Below, piece after piece: positions 55,107 through 62,822 of a stretch of 64,000 nt of DNA (positions within the stretch are counted from its first letter, which is position 1; each line of letters opens with the position of its first letter). A program made the position numbers and the translations under genes. This DNA is from JAOAPG01 sp963791575 (lineage in GTDB: Bacteria; Acidobacteriota; Terriglobia; Terriglobales; Acidobacteriaceae). Below the pieces are notes generated by a model that was not told the origin of the DNA, did no database searches, and saw nothing but the letters and a program-made list of their open reading frames with translations. The stretch spans positions 186,001 to 250,000 of the forward strand of contig CAWBSY010000004.1 in the NCBI GenBank assembly GCA_963791575.1, written 5' to 3'.

Positions 55107-55132
55107 GGACAGCCGAGGGCGGCTGTCCCTAC
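55107..55132. repeat. REP-like palindrome, copy B
   Basis: A 26-base element with the stem GGACAGCC / GGCTGTCC around GAGGGC, then CTAC. It corresponds base for base to 29506-29531, with compensating stem changes. It stands 22 bases after the mscS stop and precedes a short T-rich stretch, so it may also terminate that transcript. Confidence 0.65.
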
Positions 55133-55167
55133 GTGATTTGTTTTTGAGTAAAGCTAGCCGAGCTTGC

Positions 55168-56418
55168 TTACAACGAGCTCATATTGGCCAGAAATTCCCC
55201 GTTCGATCTCGTCTTATTCAACTTATCAATCAGCAGTTCCATGGCTTCGACCGGGGACAATGGGTTTAGCACTTTTCGCAGCACCCAGATTCGTGTCAGG
55301 TCTTCTTTCGGAATCAGCAACTCTTCCTTACGCGTACCGGAGCGCTGAATATCGATAGCCGGGAAGGTGCGCTTATCTACCAGCTTGCGATCCAGAATGA
55401 TTTCCATATTGCCCGTGCCTTTGAATTCTTCAAAGATCACGTCGTCCATGCGGGACCCGGTATCGATTAGAGCGGTTGCAATGATGGTCAGCGATCCGCC
55501 TTCTTCGATGTTACGGGCTGATCCGAAGAAACGTTTCGGCCGCTGCAATGCGTTCGAATCCACGCCGCCTGAGAGCACTTTGCCGCTGGGCGGAACGATG
55601 GTGTTGTAGGCGCGAGCCAGACGGGTAATCGAATCAAGCAGAATTACTACGTCACGTTTGTGCTCAACCAGGCGCTTCGCCTTTTCAATCACCATCTCGG
55701 CGACTTGTACGTGCCGGGCGGCGGGCTCGTCGAAGGTCGAAGAGATAACTTCACCTTTGACCGAACGCTGCATGTCGGTGACTTCTTCCGGACGCTCATC
55801 GATCAGAAGAACGATCATCACAACTTCCGGATGATTCGTCGTAATCGAGTTGGCGACGTTCTGCAGCAACATGGTCTTGCCGGCGCGAGGAGGCGAAACG
55901 ATCAGACCGCGCTGTCCCTTGCCGATGGGAGTGAGCAGGTCCATGACGCGGGCGCTTACGTTTTCGCGGACGGTCTCAAGCTTCAGGCGCTCCTGCGGAT
56001 AAAGCGGCGTCAGGTTGTCGAACAGAATCTTGTTGCGAGCTTCGTCCGGCGATTCGAAGTTGACGGCTTCAATTTTGACCAAGGCGAAATATTTTTCGCC
56101 TTCGTGCGGAGGCCGAACTTGGCCACTGATAGTGTCGCCCGTCTTGAGGTCGAACTTGCGGATCTGCGAAGGCGACACATAAATGTCGTCCGGACCGGGC
56201 AAATAGTTGTAATCGGGCGAACGCAAAAAGCCGTAGCCGTCGGGCAAAATTTCAAGCACGCCCTCGGCGAAGATGTGTCCTTCTTTTTCGCTTTGCGCTT
56301 GAAGGATTTTGAAGATCAGGTCTTGCTTGCGCAATCCACTGGCCCCGGGCAGATCCAGAGATCGGGCGATCTTGGTCAGCTCAGTAATATTTTTTTCTTT
56401 CAGTTCTGCGATGGTCAT
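55168..56418 (-). CDS. rho: Transcription termination factor Rho
   Basis: A 416-residue hexameric RNA translocase. The N-terminal Rho-N helices (ITELTKIARSLDLPGASGLR) and primary RNA-binding domain (DGYGFLRSPDYNYLPGPDDIY) precede the ATPase with Walker A SPPRAGKTMLLQN, Walker B LLIDERPEEVTDM, and the Q- and R-loops. GGVDSNALQRPKRFFGSARN matches other Rho proteins. Length is normal. It follows the omega-like gene by 79 bases. Confidence 0.96.
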   Translation of the reverse strand: MTIAELKEKNITELTKIARSLDLPGASGLRKQDLIFKILQAQSEKEGHIFAEGVLEILPDGYGFLRSPDYNYLPGPDDIYVSPSQIRKFDLKTGDTISGQVRPPHEGEKYFALVKIEAVNFESPDEARNKILFDNLTPLYPQERLKLETVRENVSARVMDLLTPIGKGQRGLIVSPPRAGKTMLLQNVANSITTNHPEVVMIVLLIDERPEEVTDMQRSVKGEVISSTFDEPAARHVQVAEMVIEKAKRLVEHKRDVVILLDSITRLARAYNTIVPPSGKVLSGGVDSNALQRPKRFFGSARNIEEGGSLTIIATALIDTGSRMDDVIFEEFKGTGNMEIILDRKLVDKRTFPAIDIQRSGTRKEELLIPKEDLTRIWVLRKVLNPLSPVEAMELLIDKLNKTRSNGEFLANMSSL

Positions 56419-56497
56419 TAATTAGTTCACCTGCGAAGGGAGATTTTCAAAGGAAGGTATTAGGAGACAACCACTCGGGCAGGAGGGCGGGGCTGAG

Positions 56498-56713
56498 TTA
56501 CGCAGCCCGCCGTTGTGCCTCAGCTACATTTTCGGGCTCCGACAAAATCGACTGCCGCTCCGAAATTGCAATCCGGTCCAGAACTTCATTCATAGTTTCC
56601 TGGATGCGGGTGTTGGGTTTATGAAACCGACGGGTCGCTTTGGATGCAAGCTGACAGAGCATGTATCGGTTCCGCAAAGTGTGCAAAGCGTCAAAAACGC
56701 GATCAGAACGCAT
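56498..56713 (-). CDS. RNA polymerase omega-like protein
   Basis: A 71-residue protein, MRSDRVFDALHTLRNRYMLC then QLASKATRRFHKPNTRIQ. The arrangement of a short helix with RY.LC.LASKA(T/A)R matches the omega subunits annotated in Acidobacteria, where the motif is less canonical than in proteobacteria. The assignment is by eye. Lying just upstream of rho on the same strand suggests an informational role. An unrelated small protein is possible. Confidence 0.5.
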   Translation of the reverse strand: MRSDRVFDALHTLRNRYMLCQLASKATRRFHKPNTRIQETMNEVLDRIAISERQSILSEPENVAEAQRRAA

Positions 56714-57190
56714 TTCTATGTATCTCCTGTATTAACCGGGGTGCCCGCTCTCCATCTTTACTGAAAGTCGCACGCTCGAACAGAGCGTCTAAGTAACTCA
56801 ATTCAGATGGTTTGTACGGGAAAGCTCTGGTTACTGGTATAGATGCTCCGCTGGAGCCGAAAGTTTCTTAGTATCTGGATAATCGTCCAGTTGTCAGCGG
56901 AGGTACGTCAGACGGCAAACTGGAAAAATGCCTTCGGAACGGACCAACTTACGCTGAAATATGACAAAGGTCAAGTAATTATTGGAAGTGCCTGATTACA
57001 GAGCAGTAGCACTTGCTCCTGTCCATGAGCATAAGTGCTATCGATCCAGTGCCTACTTATAAGTCTTTTGTTTGTGTCACTTCCAAGCAAGCCGGACCCC
57101 TGACCGCAACTGCTCTGAGAAGAAAAGCCGCAACTCTCGGTCGCGGCTTCTTCCTAATCCTCGGTGATTTTTGGCGTTTCCAGCAAATAG
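56714..57190. other. 477-base intergenic region between pnp and the omega-like gene
   Basis: It contains the pnp terminator (57125-57149) at its right end and a strong hairpin at 57007-57040: stems TAGCACTT / AAGTGCTA and GCTC / GAGC, with an AT bulge. The rest has no convincing frame. It must hold the promoter of the omega-rho transcript. The hairpin may be a 5' leader element; no known riboswitch is recognised. Confidence 0.5.
57125..57149 (-). terminator. Terminator after pnp
   Basis: On the minus strand the stem AAGCCGC / GCGGCTT (57149-57143 with 57131-57125) is followed by TTCTTCT. It lies about 40 bases after the pnp stop. Confidence 0.7.
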
Positions 57191-59617
57191 TTAGTGCCTG
57201 CTTCCGCCGCCACCGCCGGGACGACCGCCACGTCCCGGGCCACCTCGGCCTGGTCCGCCACGTCCGCGGCCTCTTCCTCCACCGCCGCCGGGACGACCAC
57301 CACGTCCTCGATCACCGCCTCGGTCTGGACGTGGGCCTTGTTGCGGACGTTCTGGCCCCGCGCCAACTCCTGCGGCGTCTCGGTTGAAGTTCGGCTCGTC
57401 ATCGTCGAAGTCGGCTCCGCCTTCGATGGTCAGCGCTGGTGCGCCACTCGGCGCGCCTTCACTGTGATGTTCCTCGTGACCTTCGTGGCCTTCACCATTC
57501 GGACTGGCTTCTCCGCCGCCCATCTTCGCGCGCTGTTCCTTGAGGATCGCTTTGCGCGAAAGCTTAATGCGGTTGCCCTCGACAGCCAGCACCTTGACGA
57601 GAATCTGATCGCCTTCCTTCAGCTCGTCGCGAACATCTTTAATGCGATGCTCGGCGACTTCACTGATGTGGAGCAATCCGTCGGTGCCGGGAATGATTTC
57701 GACAAATGCGCCGAAGTCCGCCAGACGAGAAACCGTGCCGAGATAGGTCTTCCCTATTTCCGCTGTCGCTGTCAGGTTACGGATGATCTCCAGAGCTTTG
57801 TTCGCCGAAACTTCATCGTTCGAAGCCACGTTAATCTTGCCAGTGTCTTCGACATCGATTTTCACTCCGGTCTGCTCGATGATGGAACGAATCATCTTGC
57901 CGCCGGGCCCGATGACGTCTCGAATCTTGTCGACCGGAATTTGCAGAGTGTAGATACGCGGCGCAAACGACGAAACCTTTTCGCGATGTTCAGTGATCGC
58001 GTCCGCCATTTTGTCGAGGATGTGCAAGCGTCCACGCTTGGCTTGCGCCAGCGCCTCGCGCATGATCTGCGGAGTGATGCCGCCGACCTTGATATCCATC
58101 TGCAATGCAGTGATGCCGTCTTTGGTTCCGGCAACCTTGAAATCCATGTCGCCGTAGTGATCTTCTGCGCCTGCGATATCGGTCAGGATGGCATAGTCAT
58201 CGCCTTCCTTCACCAATCCCATGGCTACACCAGCAACTGGAGAGGTGAGCGGAACGCCTGCATCCATCAGCGAGAGCGATGCGCCGCAAACCGACGCCAT
58301 GGACGATGATCCATTCGATTCCAGAATGTCGGAGACCACTCGCATCGTGTAAGGCCACTTCTCTTCTGTCGGAAGCACGGCCGATAATGCGCGTTCGGCT
58401 AAGGCGCCATGACCGATTTCGCGGCGACCGGCTCCTCGCAGAAACTGCACTTCTCCTACCGAAAACGGTGGGAAGTTATAGTGAAGCAGGAAACGCTTCT
58501 TGCTTTCACCTTCAAACGTTTCCAAGCGCTGCTTGTCGTCGGTCGTGCCCAATGTTGTAGTGACAAGCGCCTGAGTCTCGCCGCGGGTGAATACCGCCGA
58601 CCCGTGGGTGCGTGGCAGAACTCCAACCTCAGCCCAGATGTCACGGACTTTATCGAAGGCGCGTCCATCAGGACGGCGTTTATTCGCGGTGACCTGCTCG
58701 CGGAAGATGCGTTCGCGCAAATGCTCGTAGTAGGTCTTCAGTTTCGCCTGTCCCGCTTTGTCGTCTTCCGGAATCGAGGCCTGCAGCCCCTTCTTGAGTT
58801 CTTTAATCAGATTGTGGCTATCCGCCTTGGCGTGCTTTTCGGTATCCAGGCGATCGGTGAGATCTGCTCCGATGCGCTTCTTAAGATCGTCGTAATAAGC
58901 CTGGTCGAACTCCGGAGCAGTCGCGATGCGCTTCGGCTTTCCTGCTTTGTCGCGTAGCTCATTAATTGCTGCACAAATCTTCTTAATCTCAGTGTGGGCA
59001 AATTCGATCGCGTCTACGACGGTTTCTTCTTTTACTTCTTTCGCGCCCGACTCGATCATCACAATGCCTTCGGCGGTGCCGACGACCATGATGTTCAGGA
59101 GGCTATCGCGCATTTCCGTGTAAGACGGATTGACCACGAAGGCGCCATCCACTAGTCCTACACGCACTGCTCCAATCGGACCGAGGAATGGAATGTCAGA
59201 GATGGTTAATGCGGCGGATGCGCCGTTGATACCGAGCACATCGGGATCGTTTTCGTTGTCGGCGGAAAGCACGAAAGCAATGACCTGAGTTTCGCACTTG
59301 AAGCCTTCGGCAAAGAGCGGGCGAACCGGGCGGTCAATCTGACGGCTGGTGAGAATTTCGCGCTCACTGGGGCGTCCTTCGCGCTTGATGAAGCCTCCGG
59401 GGATGCGTCCACCAGCATAGGTATATTCGCGATAATCAACGGTGAGTGGGAAGAAATCAATTCCCTCGCGTGGGTCAGGATTGGCAGTTGCGGTGGCTAA
59501 AACGACGTTATCACCGGACCGGACTACAACCGAACCGTGAGCCTGTTTGGCCAATTTTCCCGTTTCAAACGAGAGGCGTTTGCCGCCAGTAAGTTCAACC
59601 GATACTTCTTGTTTCAT
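57191..59617 (-). CDS. pnp: Polyribonucleotide nucleotidyltransferase with an RGG-rich tail
   Basis: An 808-residue phosphorolytic exoribonuclease. Two RNase-PH cores are separated by a helical domain (first core with GGRIPGGFIKREGRPSE, second with GRREIGHGALAERALSAVLP), followed by KH (VIGPGGKMIRSIIEQTGVKI) and S1 (GTVSRLADFGAFVEIIPGTDG) domains. Catalytic-core Asp residues are intact (DFKVAGTKDGITALQMDIK). The last 90 residues are unusual: acidic, then a Gly/Arg/Pro-rich run of RGG and GRG repeats. It is downstream of rpsO, as in most bacteria. Confidence 0.96.
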   Translation of the reverse strand: MKQEVSVELTGGKRLSFETGKLAKQAHGSVVVRSGDNVVLATATANPDPREGIDFFPLTVDYREYTYAGGRIPGGFIKREGRPSEREILTSRQIDRPVRPLFAEGFKCETQVIAFVLSADNENDPDVLGINGASAALTISDIPFLGPIGAVRVGLVDGAFVVNPSYTEMRDSLLNIMVVGTAEGIVMIESGAKEVKEETVVDAIEFAHTEIKKICAAINELRDKAGKPKRIATAPEFDQAYYDDLKKRIGADLTDRLDTEKHAKADSHNLIKELKKGLQASIPEDDKAGQAKLKTYYEHLRERIFREQVTANKRRPDGRAFDKVRDIWAEVGVLPRTHGSAVFTRGETQALVTTTLGTTDDKQRLETFEGESKKRFLLHYNFPPFSVGEVQFLRGAGRREIGHGALAERALSAVLPTEEKWPYTMRVVSDILESNGSSSMASVCGASLSLMDAGVPLTSPVAGVAMGLVKEGDDYAILTDIAGAEDHYGDMDFKVAGTKDGITALQMDIKVGGITPQIMREALAQAKRGRLHILDKMADAITEHREKVSSFAPRIYTLQIPVDKIRDVIGPGGKMIRSIIEQTGVKIDVEDTGKINVASNDEVSANKALEIIRNLTATAEIGKTYLGTVSRLADFGAFVEIIPGTDGLLHISEVAEHRIKDVRDELKEGDQILVKVLAVEGNRIKLSRKAILKEQRAKMGGGEASPNGEGHEGHEEHHSEGAPSGAPALTIEGGADFDDDEPNFNRDAAGVGAGPERPQQGPRPDRGGDRGRGGRPGGGGGRGRGRGGPGRGGPGRGGRPGGGGGSRH

Positions 59618-59828
59618 ATGTTATTTCCTTGTAAACAGGAGGGCAGGATGGTGGCACCATTAGGAGGCTGCGCAACTGGTATGGGAATGCCATTGCGATT
59701 TTAGAGATGACCCGGGAAAGCACCTTTGCCGGATTCCTCATGAACACTCTGACGTCATCAAAACGAGAGATTGATTCCGATAGGCTTGCGATCAAATTGA
59801 AAACGGTCCCGGAAGAGTTGACCAGCAA

Positions 59829-60095
59829 CTACTTGCGGAGACCGAGTTTCGAAACGACGGTTTTGTAACGATCGGAATCGTAGGTTTTGAGGTAATCGAG
59901 CAAGCGCCGCCGCTTGCTGACCAGCATGAGAAGACCGCGGCGTGAACCATGATCTTTCTGGTGCGTCTTGAAGTGCTCCGTCAAGTGACCAATGCGCTCG
60001 CTTAACAACGCGATTTGAACTTCCGGGCTGCCCGTATCGGTAGCATGCGTACCGTACTGATCAATGAGGGATTTTTTTTGCTCTCTGGCTAGCAC
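59829..60095 (-). CDS. rpsO: 30S ribosomal protein S15
   Basis: An 88-residue S15: QKKSLIDQYGTHATDTGSPE at the start, QIALLSERIGHLTEHFKTH and the conserved DHGSRRGLLMLVSKRRRLLDYL, ending LGLRK. It binds the central domain of 16S rRNA and often regulates its own mRNA. It precedes pnp by 211 bases. The gap has no gene; the leader of pnp lies in it, but I see no strong hairpin beyond a short ATGGTG / CACCAT palindrome. Confidence 0.97.
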   Translation of the reverse strand: MLAREQKKSLIDQYGTHATDTGSPEVQIALLSERIGHLTEHFKTHQKDHGSRRGLLMLVSKRRRLLDYLKTYDSDRYKTVVSKLGLRK

Positions 60096-60328
60096 TAACC
60101 TGATGCACTCCTGTTGAATTTTCTTTTCTAAGTAACGCTAATTAGGTTAACACGTTGATAGATGGGGTGTAAAGGAGAGTGGACTCGATTCGACAGTGAA
60201 CAACTCCGTGAATATTCAATCGTGGGTGAATTGCGCCATCTTTGCGATTTTCGCAAAAGTTAGAACTGAGATATCCGATTCCTACTGCGCTCACCATCGT
60301 TCAATCAACTTAGTAGTTTGGCTGCCTG

Positions 60329-60943
60329 TTAGCCGCAAAGACGCTCTGAGCCTACCCACAGTTGAGCCAGATCTTTGAGGTTGTCTTTGTATGTACGCGT
60401 TACCAAGTACTCCTTCCCACCTTTTACACGCAGCCTGTACTCACCCGTCGGTAAAGGTTGGATCTCCTCCACGGCCGAAATATTCACGACGACCGAGCGG
60501 TGGATGCGAATAAAACCGTAGGGCTTAAGTTTCTCCGCCATGGACGAGAGGGACTCGCGCAGCAAATAGGGATTGGGTCGGTGCAACAACGAAACGTAGT
60601 TACCTTCGGCTTGCACTGCCACGATCTCGGCTAAATCCAAGAATCGAATTCTACCCTTTGCCTTGAATGCGATTCGTGGCGTCTGTCGTTTTGCTATAAC
60701 CTCCAACTGCCGCAAGACTCGGATGAGGTTTGCAGCATCAACTCGGGTTACCGGAAGCAATGATGTATCTGTAGGTTCGTTTTCTGCCGCCGATTCAAGA
60801 ATGTAATCCCGTCTATTCTTTATGGGGCAAAACGTATCCCCCCGCAGTGGTCTAGCTGAAACGTCCGCATTAGAGTGAACAGCTTGTCGAACAAACATCT
60901 CACGTGCAATGGCCTTCTGATCCTGAATCTCGCGGGCGCTCAT
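60329..60943 (-). CDS. LytTR-domain DNA-binding protein
   Basis: A 204-residue regulator. The N-terminal 95 residues are unassigned (not a receiver: no acidic pocket). The C-terminal LytTR domain (about residues 105-200) has IRFLDLAEIVAVQAEGNYVS, SSMAEKLKPYGFIRIHRSVV and NISAVEEIQPLPTGEY. It resembles LytR/AlgR output domains without the phosphorylation domain. A GAGGGGGG tract lies ten bases upstream of the ATG. No partner kinase is adjacent. Confidence 0.8.
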   Translation of the reverse strand: MSAREIQDQKAIAREMFVRQAVHSNADVSARPLRGDTFCPIKNRRDYILESAAENEPTDTSLLPVTRVDAANLIRVLRQLEVIAKRQTPRIAFKAKGRIRFLDLAEIVAVQAEGNYVSLLHRPNPYLLRESLSSMAEKLKPYGFIRIHRSVVVNISAVEEIQPLPTGEYRLRVKGGKEYLVTRTYKDNLKDLAQLWVGSERLCG

Positions 60944-61044
60944 GATGGCCCCCCTCGCATTGCTCTCTCGTTTCGACTTCCTGCTACCCGAAGTGACATT
61001 GACAAGTGCTACTTTTGAGTTGCGCTGCTTCTAATGAAATGGTC

Positions 61045-61776
61045 CTACATAACCGGAGCAGCGGATCCGTCTGACCACCTGCCCGCGGGAACCATGAATA
61101 CGTCAATCGGTTCCGGAGCGCCACTGAACTGTGGGTTCAGCATAACGGGAGAGTTGGACACATCTGCACCCCAAACGGCACCGTCCATGAGTGGTGTGTA
61201 AAACATAAGGTGAGCCATCCAGTTGTGGTGGTCGCCATCGGTAAGGTACTGTTCTTTCGACATCATGTAGCTCATGGCTCCAGGCTCCAGGGGCGGCAGC
61301 TCTTTTTTTTCGTATGCGGCTTTGAGAGCATCGATGATCTGCGCTTTCGATTTCCCAGCCAGAATCATCCCCGTCCTCATGTAGGTAAGTGGCAGGACGG
61401 ATCGCGCGGCCGGCGGATTGAAGCAGATCGGACCTCGAATTTTAGGGTTCCAAAAATTTACAGCAAAATCACCATCGAATGGAGACATCCACCCTCGCTC
61501 CACGACGCACACAAAACCGCTTTTGCCTTCGACGGCAGTTTCGTAGCCGTGCGGCCAGAGGACTAGAATCTTGGCATCGCGGGATATGGCATCCGGTGCG
61601 GCGCTTCGAGCCAAGGCGATCTCGGCATTTCGGTCTGCCATGAGGTACTGATCGAGTGGTGCCATGCTCGAATACGATGTTTTGGGTGCCTGTGCTTGCG
61701 CGTGCTTCATTCCAATCACGCCAAGTGTGAGAACGAAACTAAGAGAAGTCATCACTGCCAATTTTGCTCGGTTCAT
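61045..61776 (-). CDS. Secreted protein of unknown function, in operon with tetR
   Basis: A 243-residue secreted protein with signal peptide (hydrophobic residues 7-25, cleavage near AQA). The body contains WPHGYETAVEGKSGFVCVVE, WMSPFDGDFAVNFWNPKIRG and a His-rich stretch DGDHHNWMAHLMFYTP. I do not recognise a family; it may bind a metal or small molecule through the histidines. ATG 61776 has AGGAGGAG just upstream. It starts 21 bases after the TetR-type regulator gene on the same strand, so it is probably the regulated target. Confidence 0.6.
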   Translation of the reverse strand: MNRAKLAVMTSLSFVLTLGVIGMKHAQAQAPKTSYSSMAPLDQYLMADRNAEIALARSAAPDAISRDAKILVLWPHGYETAVEGKSGFVCVVERGWMSPFDGDFAVNFWNPKIRGPICFNPPAARSVLPLTYMRTGMILAGKSKAQIIDALKAAYEKKELPPLEPGAMSYMMSKEQYLTDGDHHNWMAHLMFYTPLMDGAVWGADVSNSPVMLNPQFSGAPEPIDVFMVPAGRWSDGSAAPVM

Positions 61777-61796
61777 CAGCTCCTCCTGGGTCAGAA

Positions 61797-62477
61797 CTAT
61801 CGACGCCTGATAACATGCTTCTTCAACACTGGCCGCTCTTTTGCGCGATTGACAGGTGCGCGAAGAGACCTCAGCCATCCCACGATATTTCTGATTCCCA
61901 CTTCCCACACCTTCGTATCTTGAGCATTCTTTGCCAACACTTCGTGGCCTTCGACCATTGCGATCAGAAAGCTCGCAGTCTCTTCCGGAATCAAATCGCG
62001 GCGGACCGTTCCCTCAGACTGCCCCCTCCGCAAAGCCATGGCAATACCTTCTTGCCAGGTATGGAAGATTCTCTCCAATCGCTTGCGGAATCGTTCGTCG
62101 AGCTGAGACATCTCCTGCGCCAAATTAACCAGCGGACAACCGCCCTTCACGTCTCTTGGCCGATGTGGTATCGCCCGTACAATGCCGATCAAAGTATCAA
62201 TAGGGTCATTGTCCTTGCTCCGTTGCAGAGGAAGCATCCACCTGTCACTGGTGAGCTTTGCAACGATCTCTTCGATAATGGCATGACCCAGAGCTTCCTT
62301 GCTTTCGAAATGGTAGTAGAGCGCTCCCTTGGTGACATTGGTGGCAGCGAGAATTGTATCGATGCCAGCACTCTGGAAGCCGTATCTGTAAACCTCCCGA
62401 AAGGCCGCTTGCAGCAAGTGTTCCCGCGTGCGCTCAGGATCACGGGTTCTTCGCTTCCCCTCGTGACCGGCTAACAT
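61797..62477 (-). CDS. TetR-family transcriptional repressor
   Basis: A 226-residue repressor. The helix-turn-helix at residues 15-63 reads TREHLLQAAFREVYRYGFQS, AGIDTILAATNVTKGALYYHF and FESKEALGHAI. The ligand-binding half contains CPLVNLAQEMSQLD, as in AcrR/NemR-like members that sense electrophiles or drugs. The ATG at 62477 has no Shine-Dalgarno sequence and lies inside a palindrome, suggesting a leaderless message under autoregulation. The downstream secreted protein is probably under the same control. Confidence 0.88.
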   Translation of the reverse strand: MLAGHEGKRRTRDPERTREHLLQAAFREVYRYGFQSAGIDTILAATNVTKGALYYHFESKEALGHAIIEEIVAKLTSDRWMLPLQRSKDNDPIDTLIGIVRAIPHRPRDVKGGCPLVNLAQEMSQLDERFRKRLERIFHTWQEGIAMALRRGQSEGTVRRDLIPEETASFLIAMVEGHEVLAKNAQDTKVWEVGIRNIVGWLRSLRAPVNRAKERPVLKKHVIRRR

Positions 62478-62496
62478 ACCGACAAGTATGTATGTT
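62473..62496. promoter_or_regulatory. Palindromic TetR-type operator over the tetR start
   Basis: AACATAC (62473-62479), spacer, GTATGT with a further ATGTT (62486-62496): half-sites ACATAC and GTATGT are separated by six bases. The pattern fits the ACATAC...GTATGT operators of AcrR-like repressors. The ATG of tetR (62477-62475, minus strand) lies within it. Confidence 0.65.
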
Positions 62497-62822
62497 AAGC
62501 ATTTGAAAAGTCAACCGCAATTGATAGGACTAACTCTTGGCGATCTCGAATTTCGTAATTACTCGCTGAGGTCTGTATGGAAAGTTGGAGAAATAGTCGC
62601 TCTAGCCGTTTTGCGATCGTCCCAGGAGGTTGTTAGTCCGTCACTCTGCTGCTCAATCTGAAATGTCTGGCCTGTTGTGTCACGTAATTGTTCTGCAGAT
62701 GGAACCCCACATGCCTCTCTCTGAATTGCACATGAACTAATTAGAACGCGCCGAGCAGACAGGCGGCGGGAATCGCCACTCATCCCGGCACGGAGACTTT
62801 GCTCGGACGAAAAGGAGAAGAC
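62497..62822. other. Intergenic region between tetR and the HAF-repeat gene
   Basis: About 326 bases holding the divergent promoters for tetR (left) and the HAF-repeat gene (right). AAGGAG at 62812-62817 is the ribosome site of the latter. I see no further frame with conserved sequence, no repeat and no RNA structure that stands out. Confidence 0.4.

Noticed and set aside
55660..56421. Open frame of 253 codons opposite rho
   Set aside because: Shadow of rho; the translation has no domain-like features.
57194..58309. Long open frame (371 codons) on the plus strand
   Set aside because: It lies antisense to pnp, whose frame carries all expected domains; the length comes from the codon bias and the Gly/Arg-rich tail.
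58409..58957. Open frame opposite pnp
   Set aside because: Antisense shadow without recognisable features.
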